From NCBI RefSeq assembly GCF_002214805.1, contig NZ_CP019914.1, positions 2,604,001 through 2,668,000 on the forward strand: DNA of 64,000 bases. The letters are read 5' to 3'. Shown here piece after piece: positions 25,111 to 34,958 of this stretch. The translations under genes were made by a program, and so were the position numbers. This DNA comes from Brachyspira hampsonii. GTDB taxonomy: Bacteria; Spirochaetota; Brachyspiria; Brachyspirales; Brachyspiraceae. Numbering within the stretch: position 1 is the stretch's first letter; every line of letters begins with the position of its first letter. The notes below the pieces were generated by a model. That model did no database searches. It was not told where the DNA came from and was given only the letters and a program-made list of their open reading frames with translations.

Positions 25111-27075
25111 TTAAGCATGTGTTACCCATTCATGGTCATAATTATACTCTTTGTAGTTTCCTTTGAATACCACACCTTTTACAACTAATTTTTCATCTAA
25201 TATAACTAGGTCAGCAATGTATCCTTCTTTTATTCTGCCGTATTTGTCGTCTATGCCCATAACTTTAGCAGGATAAAGCGAAGCCATTTTTAAAGCCTCC
25301 TCTACAGTAGCACCTACCTCATTAACTACATTTCTCACAGACTGACTTATTGTTATAGCTGAACCTCCTAAAGTTCCGTTATCATCTATGAGTCTGTTGC
25401 CGTCTCTATGTATTTTCTTGCCAGCCCAAATATATTCTTTTATTTCAGGGGCAGCTGCAGGGGCTATAGCATCAGTAACTATACATATATGACCTGTTTT
25501 TAATTTGTATGCAAGCTCTACTGAAGCAAAATCACAATGAACTCCGTCGCATATTAAACCTGCATACATGTCTTTAGTTTCAAGTACCGCTCCGACAGCA
25601 CCTGGCTCTCTTGAACCCCAAGGACGCATGGCATTAAATAAATGTGTGGCAAAAGTTATTCCATAAGGTATTTTTTCTTTTATTTCATTGTATGTGCCGT
25701 TAGTATGTCCCACAGATACAACTTTTCCGCCCATAGCAAAAGCCTCTATAACTTCTCCGGAAACCATTTCAGGAGCAACAGTTACCATTACGCATTTAGA
25801 AGCATTGATTTTTTCTATCATTTCCATATTAGGTTCTCTTATAAATTTTTCATTATGAATTCCTCTTTTTTCATGTGATATATAAGGACCTTCAAAATGT
25901 ATTCCTAATACTCCGATTACTGACAGATCTTCTATACTATTAAATAAATCTATGATTTTTAACATATATTCGTCGCTATTTGTAATAACAGTAGGCAAAT
26001 ATGAAGTACAGCCGTATCTCTGACAAACTTCATTCGTATTTTTTAATGTTTCAACTGTAGGAGTAGCATTAATATCATATCCTCCTATGCCATTAACCTG
26101 CAAGTCTATATATCCGGGAGCAACTATTTTTCCTCCCAAATCTATTCTAGTAATAACAGCATCAACATCTATTTCTTTCTCAACGCTTTTTATAACATTG
26201 TTTTCTATAACAATACAATGCCCGTCTATAAACTTCTCGCCGTCAAATATTTTGATGTTTGTAAGTGCATAGTAAGATTTATAAAGCCCTTTAATAAGCT
26301 CTTTAGGATGAAGACTTTTGCTTTCCAAACTTTTAGCATATTTATAAGTTTTTACTTTTAAATCGCTGCTTGATTCTTCATCTGCGACAATTATAAGTTT
26401 TTTATGTTCCTGAAGTACAGAAGTAGGGTAGAATTGACTTATAGCTCCTTCAACACAATGTGCTAAAGCATCAGACACTTCATATCCGTTTGCCATAACA
26501 AGTATGTATTTTGCATTAAATGCTTCCTCAAATCCTAATGTGAAACCCTCTCTTGGGAACATCTCTATAGGCATATTAAATTTTTTGGATTCATAGCTTC
26601 TTATTATTTCGCTTATCTTTTTATCTCTTATGCTTCCTTCTAATGATGAGCTTGGAGTATTAAGTAAGAAACTTCCGTCTTCAGCCAAATTATCTATCAA
26701 TAAAGTTATGTTTCCTAATTCTTTTATTAAATTAGCCATTCTTTTAGCTTCTTCTTTTCTATTTACTACATTACTGTCAAATAAATGAACATTTTCTTTA
26801 GGTATATCTATAAATTTTAGGAAATTATCTTCTAAATATTTCTGCGATATATTTGAATCTATATATTCGCCAGATGAAACTATATGTATATTTTTAAAAG
26901 ATACTATATTATCATTGTAGAAAGATAATAATTTTTGATAATATGATTTATTGATATATCTTAAAGGAAAAGATAACACAAAAGGCTTGTCTTTATCCGA
27001 ATAGTCTAATATACATTTTACAGTATAATAAGCAGCCCATTCATAAACGCTTTCATTTGTAATAATGATTCTCAT
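25111..27075 (-). CDS. nagA: Fusion of degenerate NagB-like domain to N-acetylglucosamine-6-phosphate deacetylase
   Basis: 654 residues. Residues about 270-654 are a complete NagA. It has the metal-binding FEGPYISHEKRGIH region, VSVGHTNGTY, THLFNAMRPWGSREPG and the catalytic Asp in IVTDAIAP. It removes acetate from GlcNAc-6-P. Residues 1-265 align with glucosamine-6-phosphate deaminase (NagB), ending in the shared LKVKTYKYAKSLE segment. The deaminase active site is gone: the general-base Asp position reads Gly69 (SSGEYID), the DGH motif reads Asp133-Gly-Ser135, the phosphate loop is lost, and FNEP reads LNTP. The N-terminal half is therefore probably a binding or regulatory domain. A related degenerate NagB gene lies 13 bp upstream. 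Confidence 0.85.
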   Translation of the reverse strand: MRIIITNESVYEWAAYYTVKCILDYSDKDKPFVLSFPLRYINKSYYQKLLSFYNDNIVSFKNIHIVSSGEYIDSNISQKYLEDNFLKFIDIPKENVHLFDSNVVNRKEEAKRMANLIKELGNITLLIDNLAEDGSFLLNTPSSSLEGSIRDKKISEIIRSYESKKFNMPIEMFPREGFTLGFEEAFNAKYILVMANGYEVSDALAHCVEGAISQFYPTSVLQEHKKLIIVADEESSSDLKVKTYKYAKSLESKSLHPKELIKGLYKSYYALTNIKIFDGEKFIDGHCIVIENNVIKSVEKEIDVDAVITRIDLGGKIVAPGYIDLQVNGIGGYDINATPTVETLKNTNEVCQRYGCTSYLPTVITNSDEYMLKIIDLFNSIEDLSVIGVLGIHFEGPYISHEKRGIHNEKFIREPNMEMIEKINASKCVMVTVAPEMVSGEVIEAFAMGGKVVSVGHTNGTYNEIKEKIPYGITFATHLFNAMRPWGSREPGAVGAVLETKDMYAGLICDGVHCDFASVELAYKLKTGHICIVTDAIAPAAAPEIKEYIWAGKKIHRDGNRLIDDNGTLGGSAITISQSVRNVVNEVGATVEEALKMASLYPAKVMGIDDKYGRIKEGYIADLVILDEKLVVKGVVFKGNYKEYNYDHEWVTHA

Positions 27076-27088
27076 GTATATTCTCCTT

Positions 27089-27862
27089 TTATTTTATATT
27101 TTTTTCTATTTTCATAAATACTGTCTGACTTGATAATCTCAAAGATGATTCGTAATCAGCTATCACAGTAACATCACTATGCTTTTGTAATTTACTTAAA
27201 GGCGAAGAATTGCTTATTCCATGCTCTAAGCAATCTCTTAGAGAGCAGGAATTATTTATTCCAGATGATGTTAACAATACAGTATCAACCATATCTATAA
27301 AGCCCATACCCATGCTAAATACTGTTGTAGGTACTTTGCTTTCATCTTCAAATTTATATTTAATCTCATTTATAGAGTGTTCGCTTAAAGTTTTAATTCT
27401 AAACAGTGAAGATAATGATGACATTCTTTCATTTCCTGCCGAAGTGGAATCAGCGGTAAGTGAATACCATATAACATCAAATCTTCCTATTTTTTTTATA
27501 ATTTCAAGCTGTTTATCCATTTGAGATTCATCGCCTTTTCCGTCAAATAAAAATACATTTTCTTCAGGTATATCTATTTTGGAAAGCAGATTTTCTTTTA
27601 AAAAATATGCTTTGCTGTTTTTATCTGTTTGAGAAAGTCCTATATATTCCGACTGCTGAAATATAAATATATTTTTGAAATCAATTTGATAGTTATTAAT
27701 ATTGCTTATTAGTTCTTTATAAATGTCTTTAGTATCATCTTGACTAGAAACTGAAATATAAAGTTTTTCTTTTTTTTCCTGCTTTTTCTCTAAGAAATTG
27801 AGAATATGTTTTGCTGTGAATACAGTATAATCTTGATATGAATCAGCTATATATATATTCAT
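27089..27862 (-). CDS. Stand-alone degenerate NagB-like protein
   Basis: 257 residues, NagB-like along its length. SEYIGL (71-76) corresponds to DEYVGL, KIDIPEENVFLFDG to the conserved dimer segment, and MSSLSSLFRIKTL to the SSLASRTRIKTL region. The catalytic Asp72 equivalent is Ser71 and the His143 equivalent is Thr140; Asp138 and Glu145 remain. It is thus unlikely to be a normal deaminase. It sits between the heparinase-like gene (17 bp upstream) and the NagB-NagA fusion (13 bp downstream), in one transcript. A sugar-phosphate-sensing or scaffolding role is a guess. Confidence 0.75.
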   Translation of the reverse strand: MNIYIADSYQDYTVFTAKHILNFLEKKQEKKEKLYISVSSQDDTKDIYKELISNINNYQIDFKNIFIFQQSEYIGLSQTDKNSKAYFLKENLLSKIDIPEENVFLFDGKGDESQMDKQLEIIKKIGRFDVIWYSLTADSTSAGNERMSSLSSLFRIKTLSEHSINEIKYKFEDESKVPTTVFSMGMGFIDMVDTVLLTSSGINNSCSLRDCLEHGISNSSPLSKLQKHSDVTVIADYESSLRLSSQTVFMKIEKNIK

Positions 27863-27879
27863 TAATAAGTCCTTTATAA

Positions 27880-30633
27880 TTAATCGGAGCTTATTATAAC
27901 ATTTTCCCTATTTTCTGTATATAGTATATTGTTTATTTTATTCGTATTATCTGAAGTATTTATATAATCTTCTATGTTTATATAGTATTCTTTATTTCCT
28001 GCTTTGAAATTTAAATTTGTACTTGTAAAATTTCCTAAAGTGATATTAGTATTTATAATATTTCTTCTAATAGCCTGAGCTACATTATTTTTAGGCATTG
28101 TACTTATAATTATCCAAGGTTCAAATTTCTTTACATTATCTCTTGTTGAAACTTCTGCGGTATATAATTTATTCTGTCCTATATAGGTTTGAATAATATT
28201 ATATTCTAATTCATTTGAAGATAATATTTGTATATATGTATAAGAATAGGTTCCTTCTATAATGAATTTATTTGCTTCATTATCAAAAGTTATTGGAAGT
28301 TTTGAATTGGCATTCCATTTATATTTATATCCGTAAACATGATATTGTTTTGTTATATCAGGCAATGCTTCAATATCTTCTTTTATTATTAAAATATTAG
28401 GTTTTAGATAGTAGAATCTTCTGTCATAGTTTTTAAGATTTACGGAATATGTATATCTTTGATTTGCTTTTGCATGGGCATAGAACATTTTATAATAATT
28501 AGTTATATTTTCTATATAAGAATAACTTCCCATATTTTCTTCTATTTTGTTTCCGTCTATTGATATTCCATTATGAAAATCAGCATCTTTAAAAAGTGTA
28601 TAATTATTAGAATTAAAGTTGTAGCCTAATTCATCTATTATAGAATCTCCGTAATTATAATATACAAAACTCATTCTGTCATTATGATTAAGTCCTAAAG
28701 AATCATCAGCGTTTCTTCCTTTAGCATATATAGCCAAATAAGGTGCATTCAGAGCTTTTATATTTTCATTATAGATAGCAGTTTGTATTTTTTTTAGTAG
28801 TAAAGTCTCACATTGAAAATCAATATTAGAATTAACATTATCCCTAAGATAGTAATTATTCCACATTAAAGCATAAGGGAGATATTTTATTTCAGCAGAT
28901 TCGCTTTGTGCAAATACAGCATAATTTTTATATAATGGATTAGCATACATTCTGCTTAGAAGCTCCATAACTGCACTTCTAGCACCCGTATCAAATCTTA
29001 ATTTGCTTCTATTATCTATAGCAGTGTATCCTATAGGTAAAGTATAGCCTGACGGATATCCTACTATCGATAAATATTTTCCTATATTTTTAAATGATTC
29101 AAAAGTAAAAGCATCGAATATGCCTACATTTTTCAATGATAATGCATAAGTTAATATAGGCATTATAGTATCAAATGCTTCGCTTATTGATGATTTAAAA
29201 CTTCCGTCATTTTCAAACATAGAAAATACCATGCTGTTTATGTAATTCATAGAAAAATAATGCCAATTTCTAACTTGATCCTGATTTATATTTTCATTAA
29301 GCATATTAATTGCTATTAATCCTAATGTTGTAATGTATTTTATAGTATTTTTATTTCTGTATTCTGAAGGATTTTCTGTTATATAGTTATAAAGTGTTTC
29401 TCCGTATTTTATAAATTCCTGCTTCATCAAAACTATTTCTTCAGGCGAAAACTCATCATACATCAAATCAAAAGGCATAAGAAGAGAATTAGCTAATATA
29501 TTAACCGAATCTATAATATTATAATTGTCTATTTTTGTTTCATCTAAATTCACTATATCTCTTATCATCTGTTTAATTTCATATTTTAATAAATTATTAT
29601 TAGGCTCAAATGCTGCTTTTAAAGACATAACCATAGTATGAGAAGGAAGATTCTCAAAGTATAATTTATTAGTATCATCAGTTAATGAATATGATATATT
29701 ATTTACAGACCATTTACCCATATTTGCTGAAGTATATGATTTGAATGCATTTATATTTCTCAAAAGTACAGAAGGCTGAAGTCTGTTTGCTTTGTATAGT
29801 AAATTATATAATATTTCAAATGTCTGCTTATCTATTAATACAAAAGGTCTTTGTATATTAAAAGTTTTATTTGTTATAGGTGTGATTTTAGTACTGCTGT
29901 CATCTATAAAGAAATGATAGACTCTTCTTAAATTTGTGTCTCCATTTTCATCAAATGCTATATACCATTTGCCGTTTTCTAATGTATTTGTTATTGAGAA
30001 GAAGCTGTTATTTCTCAATGTATATTCATAACGAGTTGTAAATGAAAGCTCTTTAGATATTGATATTCTAGTGAGAGTAGTTCTTTTATTAATCATAACA
30101 AATGGAGGATTACTCTTTGCTATATGTCCGCTTTCAGGAAGTATCAATGCTATATTTTCTCTTGATTTTATTTTATCATCATACTCATTTATTGCTATTT
30201 TTACTTTATCTTTTGTATCAACATTTCCAACTGTTTCTATGCTTACAGATAGTCTGTCTAATTTATCTTTTTCCAATGGAGGATTAAAATTTGTAGCGTA
30301 TAATGTGAGATTTATATTTCTATTAACTAATGGATTTTCTATATTAAATGTCTTTATTATATTGTTTTCTTCTACTTCTATATTTAATTGTATTGGTATA
30401 TTATCAGAATCTATATTATAAGTTAATAATATTCCGTCATTTATTTTTACACTCTTTCCATATTTTAAATTTATAAATTTTGGATACTGTTTATTATATT
30501 CAGGATATGTAATAGTATAAGAATTATCTTTTTTATCATAAACAGCTTCTATTTCTCTGTCTACTATTCTTTTTGGCGAGCATGATAATATAGGTATTAT
30601 CAATAGTAGTGATATAATAATCAATTTTTTCAT
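27880..30633 (-). CDS. Large lipoprotein, heparinase II/III-like polysaccharide lyase candidate
   Basis: 917 residues. The lipobox ILSC places the lipid Cys at residue 18. The N-terminal third is beta-rich, the middle (about 280-640) is helical as expected for an alpha/alpha toroid, and the C-terminal third is beta-rich. Around 655-705 the pattern LNHNDRMSFVYYNYGDS, then DELGYN, then DFHNGISIDGN matches the start of the heparinase II/III C-terminal domain. There a His-containing segment, a Gly-Asp-x-x-Ile-x-Asp turn and an HN-x-x-x-x-DG motif recur. Its position upstream of the two NagB-like genes and nagA suggests surface or periplasmic breakdown of an amino-sugar polymer such as a glycosaminoglycan or mucin glycan. 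The substrate is inferred. Confidence 0.6.
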   Translation of the reverse strand: MKKLIIISLLLIIPILSCSPKRIVDREIEAVYDKKDNSYTITYPEYNKQYPKFINLKYGKSVKINDGILLTYNIDSDNIPIQLNIEVEENNIIKTFNIENPLVNRNINLTLYATNFNPPLEKDKLDRLSVSIETVGNVDTKDKVKIAINEYDDKIKSRENIALILPESGHIAKSNPPFVMINKRTTLTRISISKELSFTTRYEYTLRNNSFFSITNTLENGKWYIAFDENGDTNLRRVYHFFIDDSSTKITPITNKTFNIQRPFVLIDKQTFEILYNLLYKANRLQPSVLLRNINAFKSYTSANMGKWSVNNISYSLTDDTNKLYFENLPSHTMVMSLKAAFEPNNNLLKYEIKQMIRDIVNLDETKIDNYNIIDSVNILANSLLMPFDLMYDEFSPEEIVLMKQEFIKYGETLYNYITENPSEYRNKNTIKYITTLGLIAINMLNENINQDQVRNWHYFSMNYINSMVFSMFENDGSFKSSISEAFDTIMPILTYALSLKNVGIFDAFTFESFKNIGKYLSIVGYPSGYTLPIGYTAIDNRSKLRFDTGARSAVMELLSRMYANPLYKNYAVFAQSESAEIKYLPYALMWNNYYLRDNVNSNIDFQCETLLLKKIQTAIYNENIKALNAPYLAIYAKGRNADDSLGLNHNDRMSFVYYNYGDSIIDELGYNFNSNNYTLFKDADFHNGISIDGNKIEENMGSYSYIENITNYYKMFYAHAKANQRYTYSVNLKNYDRRFYYLKPNILIIKEDIEALPDITKQYHVYGYKYKWNANSKLPITFDNEANKFIIEGTYSYTYIQILSSNELEYNIIQTYIGQNKLYTAEVSTRDNVKKFEPWIIISTMPKNNVAQAIRRNIINTNITLGNFTSTNLNFKAGNKEYYINIEDYINTSDNTNKINNILYTENRENVIISSD

Positions 30634-30654
30634 TATTATTTATTATCCTGTTAT

Positions 30655-32208
30655 TTATTCCATTCTAACTCTATGCAATCCTCTTAAATAATATGTAATA
30701 TCTTGTATATTTTTATCTATCATTTGTTTATATTCGTCAGGTATATTCTGATCTCTTATAAGTTTGAACATTTCAAGTCCTTCCTGCAAATTACCGAACA
30801 AACTTATTCTAGCTGCATTTCTTAATATTCTTTTGTATTTAGAATAGTAAGTATTTTCAGGCATATTATCAAAACCATAAGTAATTACAAGTTTCTTTTC
30901 ATAATCATCTATATCATCTAAGAGCTTCATTCTCATAGTAGGGGTTTCACTTGCTGGTTTTAATTGAGATTCAGGCTTAGCCAATTTAGCACTTTCTTTA
31001 GGAGCTTCAACTTTAACTGTGATATTAGGCTGCTGAGCTTGAGGAGCCTGTCCTATTTGCTGAGCAGAATCTGGAGAAGCTACTATAGATTGTCCGCCGG
31101 GAGGAGGAGTATATCCTTCATTTATTTCTACACGGCTGTTTTCTATTTTATCTATTATAGTGAAAGGTCTTTTATTTAAATTTTCATCTTTAGTACTGTC
31201 TGAATCTTCGAGTCTGTTTTCAACTAGATTTTCTAATTCTTCAGAGGCTCTGTTTAGTCTTTCTTCCCCTTCAGATAAAACAGATACAGCTTCTGGTTTT
31301 TCTTCAAGTTCGGACTCTTCTCTTTCTTTTGCTTTCTGCTCTCTGTAATCGTCCATAGCAGCACATAATAAAGTAGCTAATTTTGTAATACCTTCTTCTG
31401 TTTTTGCATTCATATTAGAAAGCAAATCGCCGCTTCCTTCACTATCTGCTTCATCATCATCATCTGTAATATAGCTTTTTTTCATTGTAGAAGCTATATC
31501 TTTAGCAGAACTTTTTATATCCCCTCTTATTTCTTTTAATTTCTCTTCTTCTTTTTTTAAGAGTTCTCTTTTTTTATCTAATGCTTTTGATTCTTTTTCT
31601 ATCTGTTTTAATATTTTTAAATTTTCTTTATATTGTTCTTTATCTTCTTTAGAGAGCTTATTTGTATTTTTTTTAGCATTTTTTAATTCTGATACAGCTT
31701 CTCTTAATTTTGCTTTTAATTCTTTCTTTTCCTGTTCTGATTCTAATAACTGCTCTTTTAATGCTTTAATTTCTTTTAGAGCTTCTCTGTCTGTTTTAGC
31801 AGTTTTTGATGCGGTTTCAGTTTTTGATTTTATAGCTTCTTTTGCTTTTAGTTTCAGCTCTTCATTTTTTAATTCTATTTTTCTTTTTTCTTCTTCAAGC
31901 TTTTGATTAGTCTTTTCTAATTTTTCTAATCTTTTTTGAAGTTTATTTATTTCAGCATTACTGCTTTGACTTTTAGCAGGTATAGATTTTTTTGACTCTA
32001 AATCTTCTATTATTTTTTTGTATTTGTCTTCTATTTTCTTTTTTTGTATATCTACTACTTTTTTATATTTTTTATTAAGTTCAGCGATTTTTTCTTCAGA
32101 TTGCTGCAATTTTAATTTTAATTCTTCAGATAATTCTTTGTATGAAATTCTGCCTGTAGTTTTTGCTTCTGATGAAGTTTTCTTAGTATCGGTTTTTTTT
32201 ACAGCCAT
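30655..32208 (-). CDS. Long coiled-coil protein of unknown function
   Basis: 517 residues, no signal peptide or membrane segment. A Lys/Thr/Ser-rich N-terminus leads into a near-continuous coiled coil (about 25-245, rich in Glu, Lys, Leu). A variable acidic and Pro/Gln-rich linker follows (about 250-420), then a compact C-terminal domain of about 90 residues, ending GLHRVRME, with alternating helices. I recognise no family. It lies just upstream of the heparinase-like gene on the same strand (21 bp). Cytoplasmic filament or scaffold roles are possible in a spirochaete, without evidence here. Confidence 0.7.
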   Translation of the reverse strand: MAVKKTDTKKTSSEAKTTGRISYKELSEELKLKLQQSEEKIAELNKKYKKVVDIQKKKIEDKYKKIIEDLESKKSIPAKSQSSNAEINKLQKRLEKLEKTNQKLEEEKRKIELKNEELKLKAKEAIKSKTETASKTAKTDREALKEIKALKEQLLESEQEKKELKAKLREAVSELKNAKKNTNKLSKEDKEQYKENLKILKQIEKESKALDKKRELLKKEEEKLKEIRGDIKSSAKDIASTMKKSYITDDDDEADSEGSGDLLSNMNAKTEEGITKLATLLCAAMDDYREQKAKEREESELEEKPEAVSVLSEGEERLNRASEELENLVENRLEDSDSTKDENLNKRPFTIIDKIENSRVEINEGYTPPPGGQSIVASPDSAQQIGQAPQAQQPNITVKVEAPKESAKLAKPESQLKPASETPTMRMKLLDDIDDYEKKLVITYGFDNMPENTYYSKYKRILRNAARISLFGNLQEGLEMFKLIRDQNIPDEYKQMIDKNIQDITYYLRGLHRVRME

Positions 32209-32335
32209 TATAAAGTACCTGCCATTATATTATAGTCCTTATTAGTATTAACGGAAAAAATTTAAATTTACTAATAAAAATATTTTTTTATTTACATAAT
32301 ATCATATTTCTGAAATAAAATTAATAGTTTTATGC

Positions 32336-32364
32336 TTGAAAAATATTTTTTATAATGGTATAAT
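32336..32364 (+). promoter_or_regulatory. Promoter of secG
   Basis: TTGAAA (32336-32341) and TATAAT (32359-32364) are separated by 17 bp, about 58 bp upstream of the secG ATG. Confidence 0.75.
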
Positions 32365-32421
32365 TTTCAGCAACAAAATAGTCTTTATGATATAAGAAAT
32401 TAATTTTAAGGAAAAATATAT

Positions 32422-32772
32422 ATGAACGCTTTACTAACTTTAGGAATCATAGTTTATTCTATAATATGTGTACTATTAATATTGATAATCATTATACAAG
32501 GCGGTAAAGCTGAAGGTTTATTTTCGAGTGCTCAGGCTAATGTTTTGGGAAGCCAAAGAGGAAATGCCTTAAGTAAGGCTACTACTTTTCTTTCTACTAT
32601 ATTTATAGTAGGAGCTTTACTTATATCTGTTGCTATAAGCACTCAAAAAACCGCTTTTGAAAATGTTACGAATACTCCTGCTAATAATACAGCAAATACT
32701 ACAGCTCCATTAACAGCACCTACTAATGCTGCCCCAACTATGGAAAATACAAACACTGTTTCTAATCAATAA
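32422..32772 (+). CDS. secG: Preprotein translocase subunit SecG
   Basis: 116 residues. Two membrane helices (about 2-24 and 54-72) flank the conserved cytoplasmic loop with IIIQGGKAEG and the Gly-Ser-Gln-Arg-Gly stretch. SecG assists SecYE in moving preproteins through the inner membrane. The C-terminal 35 residues are an Asn/Thr/Ala/Pro-rich extension beyond the usual 75-80 residues. AAGGAAA precedes the ATG. It is a single gene with its own promoter, divergent from the coiled-coil gene. Confidence 0.92.
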   Translation: MNALLTLGIIVYSIICVLLILIIIIQGGKAEGLFSSAQANVLGSQRGNALSKATTFLSTIFIVGALLISVAISTQKTAFENVTNTPANNTANTTAPLTAPTNAAPTMENTNTVSNQ

Positions 32773-32861
32773 ATATAATTAATTTGACTAAAAATATATA
32801 TTTACAAACTGAAACAATTTGTAAAATAGTAGTTTTTATTTATTTTTGTTAATTCAATAAC

Positions 32862-33413
32862 TTAATATTGTATTTTGACTTTTTTGGTATTTATGCTATT
32901 TGTTTTGACTAGATTATTATCGAAACGAAGTATTATTTCTAGTTTATCAGCTTCTTTCCAATAATTTTTATCAAAGTTCAGATTGAATCCTATTCTTTGA
33001 CCTACAGGAAATCTTATGTTATTAAAAGAACGATCTCCTGAAAATATTAATTTTCTATATTTGTATAATGAAAAAGAAGTTCTTAGTATTTCTATACTTT
33101 CAGAATTAGTATAATTGGAATTTTCAAGTTCTATAGTTGTTATTATGACATCATCAATAGACTGTGCTTTATTAATCTTTACTATTACATCAGTTTTAGG
33201 CTTTAAAGCTTCAAATAATGGTATATTATTAAAGAAACCTTTTTTATATAAAAGCATGCCGACTACTGCTAATGTTAGAAAAGTACCGTATAAAAACATA
33301 AACCATCTTCTTGCAAATATGCTTACTTCTCTTTTAGGGGCAGGAGGTTTTATATCTCTTTTAGCATAGAATTCTAATTCTTTTTGTTTAGGGTCGTAAA
33401 CTTCTCTAGGCAA
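32862..33413 (-). CDS. Single-pass membrane protein of unknown function
   Basis: 183 residues. A basic N-terminal segment of about 30 residues (Lys/Arg/Pro-rich) precedes one membrane helix (about 33-50, FMFLYGTFLTLAVVGMLLY). A periplasmic beta-rich domain of 130 residues follows, with alternating hydrophobic strands and a Phe/Asn-rich core. No family recognised. It follows the NAD(P)HX repair gene by 3 bp and is therefore in its operon. Confidence 0.7.
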   Translation of the reverse strand: MPREVYDPKQKELEFYAKRDIKPPAPKREVSIFARRWFMFLYGTFLTLAVVGMLLYKKGFFNNIPLFEALKPKTDVIVKINKAQSIDDVIITTIELENSNYTNSESIEILRTSFSLYKYRKLIFSGDRSFNNIRFPVGQRIGFNLNFDKNYWKEADKLEIILRFDNNLVKTNSINTKKVKIQY

Positions 33414-33416
33414 AAT

Positions 33417-34958
33417 TTATATCCTTTTTAGTATTTTATATGAAATATTTGCTAAATCTTTAGGCTGAATATAGTCATTTCCGAATTTTTTTGATAATAT
33501 ATTAAAAGATTTAGCCTGTATTATCAATGCCAATTTTGAAGCATCTAGTATATTTAATCTTCTGGCAAGCAAAGCACCTATAAATCCTGCAAAAACATCT
33601 CCCATACCAGCTTTTCCCATAGATTCTCTAGGATTATAATTTATATATATATCATTTTCATACATCAGGAAACTTACTGCATCTTTTAATACTATTGAAG
33701 CATTTGTTTTTTGTCTGTATCTTAATAATGCCTGATATGGATTTTCTAATGCTTCTATATGATTTATTTGTGTAAGTTTTTCAAATTCATATATATGAGG
33801 TGTTATTATAAAATTATTTTTAAGTTCATTAAGAGTGCTTTCAAACATTAAATATAAAGCATCAGCATCTATAACAGTAGGTATGTTTATCTGCTTTAAT
33901 ATGCTGTTTACGAAAATTTCTGTGGACATATCTCTGCCTATACCTGAACCTATTATACAGGCATCGCTTTTATTTATATCATTTACTATTTCAATGTCAT
34001 TTTCTGTGAAGAATTTTTGATTTTCTTCTCCAACTCCTATAATAACAATTTCAGGCATAGACGGTATTACAGCATCTCTTATATTTTTAACTATGCCTTT
34101 AGGTACATATAGTCTTATATAACCTACGCCTAATCTATAAGCAGCATTTACAGCTAAAACAGCAGCTCCTATATAATTATTGCTTCCTGCCACTATGGCA
34201 AGCATTCCCTGTTCTCTTTTACTGTATAGTGAGCTTCTATTTATATGTACCTTTTCATTATAATCTATTAATTTGGCCTTATATCCCCAATTATTTAGTA
34301 TTTCATTAGGGAATATTGATTTTATTATGAATAATTTTCCTATATATTCTCTAGTTCTATATAAAAAGAATATATCTTTAGCAAAGCATATTGTGTAAGT
34401 TTCATGTGCTTTAAAACAAACATGTACATTGTCATAGTCATTTATTTTTGAGGCTAATCCTGAAGGTATATCTATTGCTATTCTAAGAACATCTAATTTA
34501 TTTAAACTATCTATAAGAGTTTTTTGTATTCCTTCCAATGGTCTGTTTCCGCCTGTACCGAATAATGAATCCAATACTATAGATTTTCTTTCTATATTTT
34601 CAGCGGCTGATATAGCATCTTCTTCGCTTCCTAAGTAATTAATATCTATATTCATAGATTTTAATATATTAAAATTGGAGTATGTATCTTTATTAACTCT
34701 GTCAAGATTCCCTGTGATATATATCTTAACATCATATCCGTTTTTTATTAAATACCTAGCTATTGCAAGTCCGTCTCCTCCGTTTCCTCCTACAGATGAG
34801 AAAATATAAACTGTTTTTTGATATAATAATTTTCTATGTCTTTTTACAAGCAAATAAAATATTTCACTGGCTACATGCTCCATAAGAAGTATTGAAGGTA
34901 TTTTTTCTATTGTTTTTTTGTCTATGTTAATTAGATCTTCTGTAGTTACAACTTTCAT
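33417..34958 (-). CDS. nnr: Bifunctional NAD(P)H-hydrate repair enzyme (epimerase plus dehydratase)
   Basis: 513 residues. The N-terminal epimerase domain (about 1-215) has SSVGGNGGDGLAIARYL and LDSLFGTGGNRPL. The C-terminal ADP- or ATP-dependent dehydratase domain (about 225-513) has AIVAGSNNYIGAAVLA, the GSGIG motif, VIDADAL and GMGDVFAGFIGALLA. The enzyme repairs damaged hydrated NADH and NADPH. The ATG overlaps the stop of the upstream HU/LysM-like gene by 4 bp, implying coupling with that unusual membrane protein. Confidence 0.92.
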   Translation of the reverse strand: MKVVTTEDLINIDKKTIEKIPSILLMEHVASEIFYLLVKRHRKLLYQKTVYIFSSVGGNGGDGLAIARYLIKNGYDVKIYITGNLDRVNKDTYSNFNILKSMNIDINYLGSEEDAISAAENIERKSIVLDSLFGTGGNRPLEGIQKTLIDSLNKLDVLRIAIDIPSGLASKINDYDNVHVCFKAHETYTICFAKDIFFLYRTREYIGKLFIIKSIFPNEILNNWGYKAKLIDYNEKVHINRSSLYSKREQGMLAIVAGSNNYIGAAVLAVNAAYRLGVGYIRLYVPKGIVKNIRDAVIPSMPEIVIIGVGEENQKFFTENDIEIVNDINKSDACIIGSGIGRDMSTEIFVNSILKQINIPTVIDADALYLMFESTLNELKNNFIITPHIYEFEKLTQINHIEALENPYQALLRYRQKTNASIVLKDAVSFLMYENDIYINYNPRESMGKAGMGDVFAGFIGALLARRLNILDASKLALIIQAKSFNILSKKFGNDYIQPKDLANISYKILKRI

